The notes under the pieces: model-generated
Seen by the model: only the letters and a program-made list of their open reading frames with translations
What the model was told of the DNA's origin: nothing
The model's database searches: none
Shown here: positions 24,960-38,700 of the stretch, piece after piece
Layout: each line of letters starts with the position of its first letter
How positions within the stretch are numbered: position 1 is the first letter of the stretch
Program-made: the position numbers and the translations under genes
Origin: Bactrocera neohumeralis
Taxonomy: Eukaryota; Arthropoda; Insecta; Diptera; Tephritidae
DNA: 64,000 bases
NCBI RefSeq assembly: GCF_024586455.1
Contig: NC_065922.1
Location: forward strand, 21,076,089-21,140,088
Direction: 5' to 3'

Positions 24960-27840
24960 ATAATGAAAATCAAGTGTGTGCCTCATGCAATATTTGCGTA
25001 TTTGCGTTGACTGACTGAAAATATTTGTTTGTACTGAGTTGGACAACTGACCTTGCAAACAGTTATATTTATGCGCCCGTATGTTTGCATATTTCACAAA
25101 TGAGTGTAAGCACTGGGTGTGTGAGATAACAGCTTAATGGATTTGTGGTTGCCAGCATAAATTATTAGAGCCAGTATTTATGGGCAGACCAATCGAAGAA
25201 AAATGTCATGCTGTAATGGTGGTAGGAGTATGAGTTTTAAGAAAGGTTTATAGTTGTACAAAATAAGCCATTAATTTTATTTAAACTTATTATTTAATTG
25301 ACGTAAAAAAAATTGAGGCGATGAAATCCATGTAACCTTTTAAGGAGCCACTTAAGTCTTTGGACGTCATTTTCTCGACCATAATACTGTAAGAAGTCTT
25401 GCAGTCAACGCGGAGGCACCCAAATATTTTCTTTTGAATATTTCACAAAACTTTGTTAAAGTACATACTTTGGGGAACTAAAATTGCAGTAAAAAAATTT
25501 AAATAAAATTTTTAATTTTTGTAATGAAAAAAAATATTAAAATGGGTAGTTTTTTGCGTAGCGAAATCCATGTAACCCCTTAGAAAGTAAAAATTATCGT
25601 CCCTACGTTTAATTTCTTCCATTCGCAATCAGTGTTGCTCAGCAACAGAAGTGAATATAATGAATGTTGCAGTAAAATACATATGTATGATAAATAGGTG
25701 CTTATGTAACACGCAGGTGCCGTGCCGACGTTGAGTACTCTTCAAATTAAGAACTTACAAATCAGGTAAACGAGAATGTTTACTTGTGCTTGCAGGGCTA
25801 TCAGCGCGTGGAGCATATGTGTACTTATGAGGGCATATGTATAAGATTGAGCACGTGAATGGGCTAGTCAGGAATAAGGCTGCAAACCAACCGCGTTTTG
25901 TTGAGCTCCCACGTTATTTTGGTGGCAAATGGGAAGTTAAGGTCATACAGAAATAGTTTTTTTCTCTTTGCAATTTCCTTTCTTTTGCAAACTACTTTAC
26001 CCAATAGCCATTGTGTCTTACAATTGTATGTACTACAACATAATATATTAACTAGCCTTGTTACTTATCACACTTTTTTTCTTACATTTAGAAGATCCTT
26101 TGTTGTAATTGTATTCTACTACTTTCATTTTTGTGGGTACAATTTCAACCGGATAAATTCGAAAAATTGTCCAAACGTTTTTTTCTGAATCGATGGTGGT
26201 GAGACTTAATATATGAACCTATATTAAAAACCGTTTCGATTTCATTTTTATGACACAGACTGTATGCATTTATATTTGCCACCGAAACACGTATTTGATT
26301 TTGTTAAAATGGTACACAATTTTAGAGCGGCACTTGCCTTCGCATTGCTTTCACACTTTCAATTATCCACGTGTGTTCGTGCGATTTCTGCTGATGTTAC
26401 AATTAGACACACATCTTCAGACAGTTTGTGATACATAGAAAATAAATGTGTTAACATAAATTTTGAAGGACTTAACCATGTGAAAAGTAGTTGCCTTTAC
26501 TTAAATGACTTACAGCTTTGTTTCCAAACTATCCGGTTATACTAAATATATCTCAAAGTGAATTAAGTCTTGTACTTTAAAAACTCGAATAAAATTGTAA
26601 GAGAATGCTTTAATTTATATAAATTTCCTCACATATTTATAGGAATTTGACTACATAATATACATATATATAAATTACGTTAAATATATGCAATACAAAC
26701 AAATATACAATATATAGGCAACGAAAGATCTTTGGGATTTGTTAGCCACAACTTTGACATGGCTTAGTTTGTTTTGCACTCATGACTTTTTTAAATATTG
26801 TAGGTTCGCATATATATAGCCGCATGTATTTTTGTTAACAAAGCAGAAAGTTTAAATTCATGTCAACACTTAGTATGTTTGTGTGGATGTGTTCGAAGGC
26901 ACAAACATAAAACCGTCAACGGAAAAGTGAAGCAAACGTTTTGTTCTCTTCTAAATACTCTTAAAAACTCTACTGACTTTATTTACAATGACACTGAAGG
27001 TGTGTCACTCAACGTAATATTTTGTATGCGCTCTCTAGGAAAAAAATATGGATTTAGTAAGAGGAAAAGTGGTTTCATTTCATCAAGTAGAGTGGTCATA
27101 TGGTAGATGGCACTTCGAGTTAAAAATGTTAGTATTTGCGAATATTTGTACACTCTAAACTAGTGACTATACATTTTCTTTTTAACTAAGAAGTTATTTA
27201 TTTCTGTAAACTTAGCAGTTCGTCAGCCTTTTAATATTTCTTCAAACAGCAAGCCCTCTACTGTGGAATAGTTATCTCTCTAGGTTTCAACGGGCAACGG
27301 ATACAGTTTCGGAAACAATTCGTGAACTGAGTCATCTGATGTTGAAAGAAATTAATTGTAGCTTTAGTTCCAACTGAAACTTTAAGTTGTATCTAAATTA
27401 TCTTATAACTTTAGTTTTTTTATGGATACGAACATACTACTACTTATTCAGAAATCGTTAAGACAATTTTGTGGTTTAAAAAGGAGATATGGGATAAAAA
27501 CCTCAAAACAAAGTTGTTAGGTGTGTTGGTAGGTTCGTTGGTTGAAAGCAGAAGAGAGACATAGAGAGGATATCAAGTACAACATAATAATTAACAAGAT
27601 CAGTCGGATTCCCCGTTCGTGTCGCCTTAACTTTTAACAAACGCACAATATTTAAAAAATGTGTGAAGAAGAAAATAACGCTAATCTACACACCCTGATC
27701 GACAACAGGCAAATAGGACGATATATTGCTCCATGTAGAAACCAAAGTATTACAAATAAGTATATTGACTCAATTGCTATGAGTACTTGCTTCTTACTTA
27801 AGGCATTTGCACAGCTGCCGAAGCCACTTGCATGTATGCA
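24960..27840. other. Gene-poor stretch
   Basis: No gene was recognised. It contains a pair of related sequences 235-240 bp apart, GAAATCCATGTAACC followed by TTTTAAGG (about 25322) and by CCTTAGAAAG (about 25563), which may mark an unrecognised repeat. Frames of 62-96 codons here are AT-rich and domain-free. Confidence 0.45.
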
Positions 27841-27848
27841 CTTATGTG

Positions 27849-27890
<42 letters not shown>

Positions 27891-27915
27891 TGTATATATA
27901 TATATACATATACGT
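27841..27915. repeat. (TA)n-rich microsatellite
   Basis: An almost uninterrupted TA/TATG tract with one GAGAGATG interruption. It generates overlapping tyrosine/isoleucine-rich frames on both strands that are low-complexity artefacts. Confidence 0.9.
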
Positions 27916-28487
27916 TAAAGTGTGTGTTTGCGAAAGCGCTTACACCTCTTAACTCAGCAATTATTTATGTACGCTCTGGGGCATCCAAGCGTTCAGCTGC
28001 AAATAAGCAGAACACTCACTTAAAGAATATTTGCGGATGCAGGAGATTACTTCAGTCGAGTAAATAGAATGTTAAATGTCAGTAGCAGGAAATATAGAAG
28101 CCTATAAATTGAATCTAAACTATCCGTAATTATGTCGTTGTGTAGTGGAAGAGATTGGTGCTTATGTCATTTGGTAACGTTTATTTTGTTACAGAAAATC
28201 AATACCAAAGAGTAATTATGGCGAACTGTATAAATTATACACAACATATTTTGGAACTAGTTGGTAATAAGGCCGTCTTAGTCGAAAATGGCGAACTTAG
28301 AAATTATACAAAAAAAATTAGGCTACACTTTAACCAACAGATGAGAAATAAGTCACAATTTTATTTTTAAAAATATCACACAAAATTTTTTTTTGTAATT
28401 TTTATACGCCATTGTATAAACAATAAAATTTATTTTTCTACAGAACTATCAACAAACACGGCGCAAATTCAATTGTAATGCGTGTCA
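27916..28487. other. Gene-poor stretch
   Basis: A 71-codon frame at 28155-28370 has no recognised domain. It contains two related short segments, ATGGCGAACT near 28218 and ATGGCGAACT near 28288, each followed within a few bases by AAATTATAC. Confidence 0.4.
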
Positions 28488-28610
28488 ATGTTTAAACTCT
28501 TCTTTGACAATTTATTTGTAACTTCGCCGGAAGCATACTTGCTGATTCGCTCTCATGTTTCTGAGCCAGACAAGCATCCGGTGCAAGGAAATAAAGCGCA
28601 GCGGGGGTAA
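28488..28610 (+). CDS. Candidate short coding exon, function unknown
   Basis: ATG at 28488 opens 40 codons, MFKLFFDNLFVTSPEAYLLI followed by a segment ending DKHPVQGNKAQRG, before TAA at 28608. The stop overlaps CGGGG|GTAAAG, a plausible 5' splice site (GT at 28607-28608), so this could be a first coding exon that continues elsewhere. GC content is clearly higher than its surroundings and codon choice looks protein-like. I do not recognise the product. No downstream partner exon was found, and a chance frame in a GC-richer patch is a real alternative. Confidence 0.25.
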   Translation: MFKLFFDNLFVTSPEAYLLIRSHVSEPDKHPVQGNKAQRG

Positions 28611-31600
28611 AGCTGACATTGTAACTATTGCCGCAACACGAAAATTTGATGAGTATCGATAATAAAAATGCAAACTGGCTTTGTTCAAGTATCCATATTG
28701 TTATTAAAATAAGTACCGATTCGCATTCTTATGTAAGCTTTTCTTCTGGGTCAGCTTTATAAAATTCAGTTGACTAGTTATTTAGATTTCAGTCAGGAAA
28801 TTATAGCTCTAAACTTAAACCTTCTCACCGACTAATTTATTATTTCCTACTGGGAGCTTCATTGCATCATTGATACACAGACAACACACAAAACTATAAG
28901 TAAGAGCGCAAATGCCTGAAAGATATTCCAATAATCTTTATTCAAGCGAATCAAATATCCGGTTGACACAACCGTCATACCAGTAATGTCGACATTTCCG
29001 TTCTCAACACAGCTGCGAGTGGTAATATGTATGTATGCTATCACATCTGTGTAGTCCTAATCGCCTTACCGCAACGTGACGCTGTGCTGTCTCTACACTC
29101 CCCTAAGTACACACATACATATATCACTTCTACGAATATTTACTTCTTTCTATCTCTGTAATACCACCATTTTTAACACTAGGTTGCACTATGTCACTTT
29201 AAACAGGATCTCTAGAGTCTTTTTGAACAATTCGCTAGCGCAATCGTGCACTAATCTGCTTGTAAATATAAAAATATATATTTTACGTACACAGGTAGTA
29301 ACTTGTGATACTACTATTTCTGGCATTTAAAACACTTTTGGATTCACTTGACACTATTAAAGCTGTCGTAAACGAAGGAATTGCCTGTCGAAATGTTTTT
29401 ATGTTTTTTCTGGCCTGGCTTATACCGTGTTCACAAAGTATTTACGTTGTCATTATGTGATAGAACCTTTATTGTTCAAGGTCAGGGTTTTTCATTACGT
29501 TTCTATTTTTTACTGTTGCCAAGTTTATATTATTTATTTGCTCAGGATATTGTCCCGTCTGTTTTATATCTTTAAACTGGCTAGAAAAAGAAGTGTATAT
29601 TAAACAAGAACGTTAAAATAGCTTTGAATATTAAGCAGCAAACAAGTTTTTGTCATATACAAACAGAAGATTCTCCAATGATTTGTGACCATTCGAATGC
29701 CTTTTTGGAAACCTAATTCCGCTAACTAGCTTGCTTATGAACTAATATTGTTCCCCACCCAACTTCTATATTTTCTATGAAGGGAAATATTCGGGTATAT
29801 ACTCACAGCGAACTTATTCTTTATAATTAGCTCATTACATCTAATTCCTGTCAAAGTCTACATATTCTATTGGGAACAAATAAAATTATAAATTTAATGA
29901 GCCTGCGTGGTATGCAATTCCAATATCTCTCTCATCTTGAGCACGCATAAGATAAAATGGCAAAAATATTGAATGTTAGAAGCTGAATTCTTTCTGAAAA
30001 ATTGTGAAGCTGAATTTTTAGAACTTTACTTGCTGCGTGTATTCTTGCCTTAATGATAATAACATTCTCTGGTATAACGTCCGTGATTTAAGAACTAAAA
30101 AAGTTACTTTTCAAAATATATAATCACAGGATAACAAAATGGGTGTATTTTTTGTTATTTCTTTTTGTTTTTGCACTTATTTCCATAGAATTTGAGGTCA
30201 TAATTCGACTCGAAAATTTCTTGCTAAGCCTTTGCGATTTCTAAAAGTTTATACTCAAACTTTCCGCAATGTAAATATATTTATTTGAATGTCATCGTAG
30301 AACAGCATTTAATTTTTAAATCATATATTTTCACACACACATAACTGTATATTTGTATCTACAAACGACAGCCAAATGCAATGAACTCTGTAAGTTATTA
30401 CAGAAAAATAATAAAATATAAATAAAGAAAATGTTTTTGGCACAACTTGCTTATTTATTATTGACATTTACATAAAGCTTTCAATAATTCATATACTCGT
30501 AAACTCGAACAGATTTATGTATATTTATTTATATTGGTATTTATCCGTAAATATTTCGCCTATGAGATCTAAATTTCAATTAACCCCAGAAGCCGCCAAT
30601 CGTTTAAAAAGTCTTAAAAAGTTTTTGGAACTCTAAATTGTTACTCGGCTGTGCGGATAAAGTGGTGAGAGCAAGCGATTTAAATGCAAATGAGAGCGAT
30701 GTTTGAAAAGAAATACTATATGGTATGAGAAGTTTTGAAACGATACAAAATCAGTTGCATGACTTATCCCACTAGTTCACCAAACTAAAAAAATCAGCAA
30801 ATTATATTAAACCAGCTTTTGAAGGCCATTAGAAATTGTTCGATGCTACAAGTAGGCTTGAAGGTTTGCCATTATTTATCAAAAGATTATCAACACTCTG
30901 GTAGTCGAAATATTAATTGAAATTCAGGTGCAAAGTTCGGTTACTGCCCAGAAATATCAAGACATTATTTGAATATTATGGAAGCCACAGTATGTGGGAA
31001 AACTGCGGTAAAATAAAAATTGTGTGGGTGCGCATATCAATAGTTGACGAGCATTATACATACAGACAACAGAATAAGTTGGACAAAAACTATTATGACT
31101 TCTGAGGCTAAGTATACAGTGAAATGAAGGACATAAAGTATAATTTACTGGCGTTAGAGTTAAAGTTGTACCAGGGATCGCATATTATGTTATTAGGATA
31201 AAAAGCTCTAACTTCCATTTCATGGTTTCAGCCTAAATTTAATCTATTTAGCCTTTCTTCCACAGATGTTCAATTTTAAGCAGGGAGAAAGCAAAAATAG
31301 TGTTATGTATGTTTGATTTATCGTCGCTCTGCTTAAGTGCTCAGCAAATAACCGTAACAGATTTACGCGTGACTATTTTCAATATTGACATTTATTTGAA
31401 TAACCATTAATCAGTGATAACGTAACGCTTCGCAATTACCGTTGTGCCCACTCAACCGCCACCACCTTTTATTACCGTTACTCTATTGGTCGAGTTCAAA
31501 TTAATTATTTAATCGAATTTAATGAACAATCGGGCTTACTGATTGTAAGCGTTCAAAAACGAATAAGTGAGTTTAAATCCAGACAAAAAAAAAAAAAAAA

Positions 31601-32040
31601 AAAAAACAAGTAGAGTGCTTAATCGATTAACGCAATCGAGTAACACTCTTAGAGAGGGTCATACATAGATAAAAGGATAAAAAATCATTGACAAGGCACT
31701 CCAACATCAAGCACTGATTCGAGAGCGAGGTTAAGGCCGTTGAAATTTTATGTTTTCGAAATTTCTTATGACTCTAGGTGATTGAAAAAAACTTTAAATA
31801 TTCATGTAACTTATTCTAATTATATAGAAACTAATAAGAAAGTAAAATAATTAAAAAATAATAAAAAAAATATAAAATTTTATTTAAAGAGGTAGCTTAG
31901 CATAGAATACGAACTCAATTTTACTTTTTTTTCTAATCGAGAATAGCATAGATTAATTTGAAAAAACTGTAAAATAAGCTCAGTAAGCTTTCTTTGAACG
32001 CACATATGGAATTTCAAAATATGAGTAAAAAGGACAGCTT
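28611..32040. other. Gene-poor stretch with a poly-A run
   Basis: Only short frames. An A(22) tract lies at 31585-31606. I saw no LINE- or SINE-like sequence clearly upstream of it, so it cannot be assigned to a retroposon. Confidence 0.5.
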
Positions 32041-32044
32041 TTAA

Positions 32045-32769
32045 GGGGGTATTCTGGTCTAGAAGCATGAATTTCAGGTAATTTTTAAAGTGTCGTAAAA
32101 AAAGGCAATTAATATTTTTAGTATCCATTTTTTATTAGTTATTTGCTAATTTTAGAAGAGTACAGAAAAAAATTAAAAACTAAAAAAGTAAAAAATTTCA
32201 AAAATTATGAGCTGACGAAAAGGGGGGTCTCTAAAAATTTCCACGTGACCATACCCATGATTTCAACCCTCCTAGTTATCTGAAACCAAAAAAAAAAAAG
32301 ATTATTAATCTAGAATAATGTCGGAATGGCCGGAACTACGGAAAAGTGGGAAAATTTTTTTTTCATAAATTACGATTGCCTGAAAAAAAAGTTTTTTTTT
32401 GATCACTTTATATAAAAATATTAAAAATAAAAATTTGGGGATGGGGCTAGTTCCATACCATAGACAAGCCTATAAAGAAGACTCTATAAAAATTTCAAGT
32501 AAATCGGTCAAGTAGAACCTGAGAAATCGTGGGTATCGTTCCGAAAAAGTCAGTTTTGAGAAAAACGCGTTTAAAGTTTCGCGTAAAGTCTTTTGTTCGA
32601 TTAGTTCCGGCCGAACCAGTTTGGATGCCGGGTAAGAAAAATGCCTGTATCTCCGAAAATAATTTGAATTTTGAAAAATCCTCTTGTACACATATTCTTG
32701 AATAGTTAAACTTTGAAAATATAAAAAAAAAATTTCGATTTTTTTAAATTTCTAGACCAGAATACCCCC
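32045..32769. mobile_element. 725-bp TTAA-flanked MITE with 20-bp perfect inverted repeats
   Basis: The left end GGGGGTATTCTGGTCTAGAA is repeated exactly in inverted form at the right end (32750-32769). TTAA precedes the left end (32041-32044) and follows the right end (32770-32773). TTAA target duplication is the habit of piggyBac-type elements, so this may be a non-autonomous relative; its G-rich terminus is not the usual piggyBac one. The interior is AT-rich with homopolymer runs. The frame on its minus strand (32470-32691) has no recognised domain and is taken as chance. Confidence 0.87.
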
Positions 32770-32773
32770 TTAA

Positions 32774-35700
32774 GGACAAACAAATAAATTCAGACATAAC
32801 ATTCCAAAAGAAGTCGAAAATAAGTTGAATAAATCTAGCCAGCAATCGTCAGCATTTCGAGTTCGAAAATGAAACGACAATATCAAATTCAATGAATTGG
32901 AAAACGAAACTCCACTCCATTGAGTACTTACTACATCAAACGAGTACAGCAGAAATCCAAATGGCGTGGCACTTGCATCCATATTGGCTGCGAGTTGCCA
33001 AACAGACGAGAAGGAGGCAGCGCGTAAATACACCTGTATGTTTTCCTGTTGTTTTTGGTGAATTGCAAGAGCATTGTGAAACAATAAATTTTACATAAAA
33101 ATAAAAAAAAGTAAAAAAAAACAAACGCTAAGCAGAAAGTCGTGAAATGAAACAGGTATGACAATTTACAACGAAGGTTTGTCGATGGAGAGAACTCTAA
33201 GAGTAGCGCGTAGCAGTCAATTTACCATGGTTGCTTTTGAATCGGATTGGAAAAAAATAACTGTAAGATTAATACAAGCTATAGATGATGCATAATCAGA
33301 AGAATTTTAGACCGATCCGGACCCCAATATCTAGATTGAGACTTACGATAAGCGAGTATTTGAATGTGATTCGAAGGTGGAGACTTCCGCGATGAGATAA
33401 TAAATCACTAAAAGGAATAACGGCTATGAGCTCCAAAACATGAAGATTTTTCCATAAGAAAAGGCAGAACCGGTTTGTCCAACAATGCTTTTGTGTTGGG
33501 TTAAGAAACCCGTACGACTCGAACTAGTTTGCATTCCATGTAGGGCGAATTTTTTTCTTTTCTTGTTTTTCATTTCCACTCCACTTACTTAACCTTTATC
33601 CTCTATATTTGATCAAGCGACTTTTTTAAGTTACCCCAAATAAATATATTGAAAAATCTGTTAATACAAGTTTATATATCAATAGATTTAAGATGGTTGG
33701 ATGATGCTTTAATTGGAATATTAACTGAGCTGTGACTGTGTTTTATCTATCGTTTGCTCAAAGTCCGATAGCTCTTCTGAACTGCTGGGCATGTCAGCTA
33801 AATTTAACACTGTTCCAATTATGTTTTTTTCATTAGATTAAAGCGGATTACGTCAGATTTGTCAGAGTGTTTGAATGCTGTGTTAATTACCCAACAGTTT
33901 GTTGTTAACCAATAAAGGTGCTTGCAAATGGCAATAAAAGTGGCTAGCGATTAACTAGAACAACAGCCTATAATTTATATATACATCTCTGTGTCGACGT
34001 AATCTTCACAGCTTTTGTACGATAAAATGTTTGTCATCAGTTTACAAAATAAGCACATAAAGTAATGAGTAATTGCTTCCAAGAATTTACAGCGAACAAT
34101 CGTGCATATATGTATAATATAATATACTATATGTGTATACATATATATGCGATGTTTTATAGAAAACTATTTTTTCCATATTTTCAGGTCTACGGAAGAG
34201 CGCGCCTTCAGCAATCAAGATAATCAAACGAGTGTTAAAGATATTCATTCATTTACTCCCTCGTGAGAGAATTTCCGCGATGGACTGAAAACCATGTGAA
34301 ACGTGCCTACGCATTGAATTAAGTTGCATAGCAACTCATTCGTACAACATGTACATTGAGCGTATATGATATATACAAGCTTCCATTAATTCCTTCAATC
34401 CAAACGTTATAAGAAATCCGCGATAATATGCTGTACGCATGCTTACAACGGAAAATTTAATTAGAGCATTATTGAAATCAAGCGCTCTGTTGAGTTTATA
34501 TGCTCTGCTTGAACTGAACGAATAATTTGTTGGTCTATGTTCCATTTTCCAAATCCCTAATATTCGTAGTTACTAAAAAATGGCAACTTTGAATCAGCGT
34601 TGGTAATGGCAACTCTTTTACAAACTGAGACATTGTTATAATTAATTTAAGACAGGCTTTTTAGTAGCACTTATGTTGATAGACATCAAAAATGGTATAC
34701 GTCAGTTTTTAACAAAAAAAAAAATTTGAAAGCTTTCGGAAGTATTTTGAGGACATCCACCTAAAGATGACTGACAAGTTCGTGAACTTAAAAGGCGCCC
34801 AAAGAAAAATCAGATTGTACAAGAAAAAAGCACAAATAAACTGAAGAAAAAGAAACAACAAAAAAATAATTGTAATCAAAACAATGAAGAAACAGATGTA
34901 TACCTAGTAAAAAAAAAAAAAATAAAAAAGAAGCGATATTCAGCACAAAGGATTACAGGAAAGGAATTGAATTGATGAAAAAGCAATAGTTAACGGAATG
35001 AAAACATTATAAAACATCAAAAGTGAATTTGTGCAAATAATTACAATAAAGATCAAAATAAAAAGGAAACATATAACGACGTTTAGAATAGAAATTTTGT
35101 AGGTGGTTTTTGAACATGTGAACGTTTAAAATTTTGTATTTTAAAGCACAGATATGTCTTATACCCAACTACAATGACTCCAGTCTACAGTCACCTTGAT
35201 TTTAAGTAGTCTTCTCCCAAATGCTTTACAGTCTCCAGACCAGCTTTTAATAACATCCGACAACACCGGTAATTAGTACATAGAATAAATAAATTCGGTG
35301 CTCTTTCATAGTCCTGTAGATCCCAAAACTTAGTCTTCTATTCATATTAATTATATATTTTCTTCTCTTCATCTTTATAGGAAGGTCTATGAACAACGTG
35401 AGATGTGGATGGTTGTTGTGTAAGCGCTTGCAATATTTTGGCTACCAGTAAATGTAAGTACCGAATAATTTTAAAAAGTAATATATTTTTGACTTGAGAA
35501 AAATTGTTTAGAGTATAGTTTACAGTCAGTTAATAACTGGTTTGGCGAGTAGAAGTTCACATGCATGGGATAAGTCGGTGTGGAAAGAAATCTCTAAAAT
35601 ATTAAGCCCTTACAAGACAATGTTCGTTGTAAGGTATCATCTAACAATATCTCCTTATTTTCTATTGCGTCTGGATTACAGAGAACGGGTAATTAATGAG

Positions 35701-38700
35701 ACCTTAATCGGAACTATTATCTTGTCTTTAATTTTCCCTTACATTTTCATTCAATTTCATACTAGTTGCACCTACGATAACTACTATAAGCATATCTTGT
35801 GATATTCGAATACTCAATCTTCATTACTTCGCACTCCTTTAATACACACATACTAATTTTTCATACACATGTGTACCAATTATAGTAATAAGATGAAATA
35901 AACCAGATGACGACTCAATTGATAAAAGACTAAGCCGCAAATGAGCGCAGCACAACAAAGAACTGAAAAGAAGCAAGATATTGCAATACAGAAAGAAAAA
36001 AAAAAAACAAAACATGTATTGCACAAATGCCTACAAATATATGCATTTCAGTAGTGACTAGGTGTAGCAAGTGGCTGCAAAGAATACTTAAATAAGAAAC
36101 TCTCAACAGTTGCTCATAATAAATATGAATATTTCTGTAATATTGCTTCAATTAAACTTTTCACTAATGAAAAGGCTGAAAAGTATAAAGTGGAATGAAA
36201 TCAATCTATAGATCATATGCGTACCGCATATGACGCACTTGAAAATTTTGAATGAAAAGGATATGCGAGTGGTTGAATTGTGCATTGCTCTGGTTCCTAT
36301 TTTGCCGCAAGTCTGGTATGTATTGCATTTCTGCCAGCACTCAAAGGAGATCGTATATGAAATATTTCTTTAATTAAAACTGTTGAAAGTCATTAATAAT
36401 TTTCTAAAGGAAACAACTTATGTGAGGAGGTCCAAAAGGTATCTGCTACAAATGTAAGGTTTTATTTTCTGCGAACTCTAGAGCCTTATCTACAAATCTC
36501 TGGCATCAGCTCCTCAAAACTGCTTAGGCTGATCGGTGGTCGTTAATAATATGTTTCAAATAGCCACAGGTATATTGATAATGATACAGAAGAAACACCT
36601 CTGCTTTAGCTTTCATAAATTACTTTAGCTTCATCAGCACACTCTTATTGAATATGCCATCAGTGAGCAACAAACACCCCTACAGGCTCCACAGGACCAA
36701 TTAATAGATCTCCTGAGCATTAAGATTCGCATTTTTATTCTTCTGTGCTCTAATTAATATTTGTGAAAGTTTTCCCTTAAACCAATTTTTCATTTTATAT
36801 GCTTAAGTAGCATTCCCTAAGGAAAAACTTTGTTGTTGTATTACAACTAAATTTCCAGAAATCGTTTGCAGTAACTAAAACTTCTTAACGAACATGAAAC
36901 ATAATCAACAAATGATATCCCTTTGAAAAAAGTTGCTCGAAAATATTTTTATAATATGGTTTTATATTTTTTTCTTACGGGGCATATTTATAATGCTTGC
37001 ATAATAAGAATATCCTGTTGGTACATATGTCTGCAAATATTTATATTTTGCAATAAAAACATACATATATATTTTATAAACAAACATACTGTGCGTGGGT
37101 TTTTAGTTTCCGGACCGTCTGTTATGTATTTGTCCTATTTTTTTGCAGTTTACCTAGCGCACGATTGCTAATGTAAAAATATTAATACTGTTCCTAAGTA
37201 AATACGTTTATTTATAGACATGAGTTGGAAAACATAACTTGGTTGATTTCTTGCAGTTGATAAATTTAGATTTACTAAATCTGAAGAATTTAGTTTATTT
37301 CTGTATAAAATTGTTTGGTTCAATAGTTAACAAACTATAAAAATTGAGTTTTCTTCTAAATATCAAATAACATACCGTCATTCAAGATTTGTGATTGATT
37401 TAAAGTGAGTAAAAATATTTCTGGTCAATTGCGAAGTATTATTTATGTTTGGATACACAAAACGATATCGTTCTCATGAATTTGTCGTTGTAAATAATAT
37501 TTATACTATTTTCTGCTATTTTTTGTGTATTTATTTGCAATCAATTTATTTTATTTATTTTGTGGTTTTAATTTATTTCTTTGTAGAGCTCATATCAGTG
37601 TCTAATAAAGCATTTTGATAAATACAAGTATATTTGTAATTAATATTTATTTTAAACGTTACCTCGTTATGCTCTATTGATTACCGTTCAGCAACACCAT
37701 AACTGCTATGTTGAGAAGTTGCAAATAAATTTACAATTGTTCGACGAACTCATACAGATACATGTACTTATGTACATTAATTAATACATTTTGGCGTAAA
37801 TTGACCATGATAGGTTCAGTCAAAAATTATTCTACCGTTCATCGTATAGCGGTTAAGAATAAAATGCCATTTTGAATATTGATGTAACCACAAACGTAAA
37901 TGAAATTTGTACTATCGAATTGAATAGGAAATAAATTTGAATATTTCTGTTCAATACATTCATATTTGTACTTGGTAACTTTGAAATATTTATATACATA
38001 CAAATCTATCATTGCAATAAATAAATGGCTTACGATTTTCGTATCAGAATAATCTTAGCAAGCACCACCGAGTCCTCACTGTTTCACTATTTCCTTAGCC
38101 TTAGGACTCTCGCACGATTAAGGTAGTTAATCGTGTTTTAATTTCCATATCAAAATACTTAAAGAAGAAAGAGCAGCATAAGATAAATAAACTAAATACA
38201 TTTTTAAGCTGTCGAATTATTTAACCCGTAGCTAAATTCAAAGTTAATCATCATACATATAAGCGATATTTCTTGTCAGCTGCAAGGCAAACTAGTCTCA
38301 ACAACACCACAAAACTTTGTCGGACAACATTTCAATATCCTTCATAAAATTATTGCTTACTTCAAAATCTCTAAAAGAAATTTGAAGTACAAAGCTTTTT
38401 TATTATATCCATGATAAACTTTCTGATACTGCATAGGGCTAAACTTTCTGTATCCTTAAAATAAGAATTAGTTGGACGAAGAAACTGAAGAACTCTCTAC
38501 AATCAAGCATTTTTGTCTATGACCGTGACTGTAAAAGGCGCTAAATTAGAGACCCCTACAACTACGTTCTGTAGATCGAAATCTATTTTGTTGACGATTT
38601 CTGTAAATAATTTTAAGACTATGAGTTTAGCACTTACACCTGGGCGCAAAAATATTAACATCAGCAACGCTAGAGACATTTCAGGCATTATAGAATAATA

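Noticed and set aside
27652..28067. Overlapping tyrosine/isoleucine-rich frames on both strands
   Set aside because: They are produced by the TA microsatellite at 27841-27915 and have no independent coding evidence.
31585..31606. A(22) tract as the tail of a processed retroposon
   Set aside because: No coding or SINE-like sequence and no target duplication could be identified upstream.
32470..33164. Several 62-104 codon frames on the minus strand around the MITE
   Set aside because: The first lies within the MITE interior and the others overlap one another in different frames on both strands, without domains. Most are AT-driven or chance.
34103..34150. Hairpin of alternating AT sequence
   Set aside because: It is simple TA/GTATAC-type sequence that forms palindromes by composition. 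No precursor-miRNA-like features were visible.
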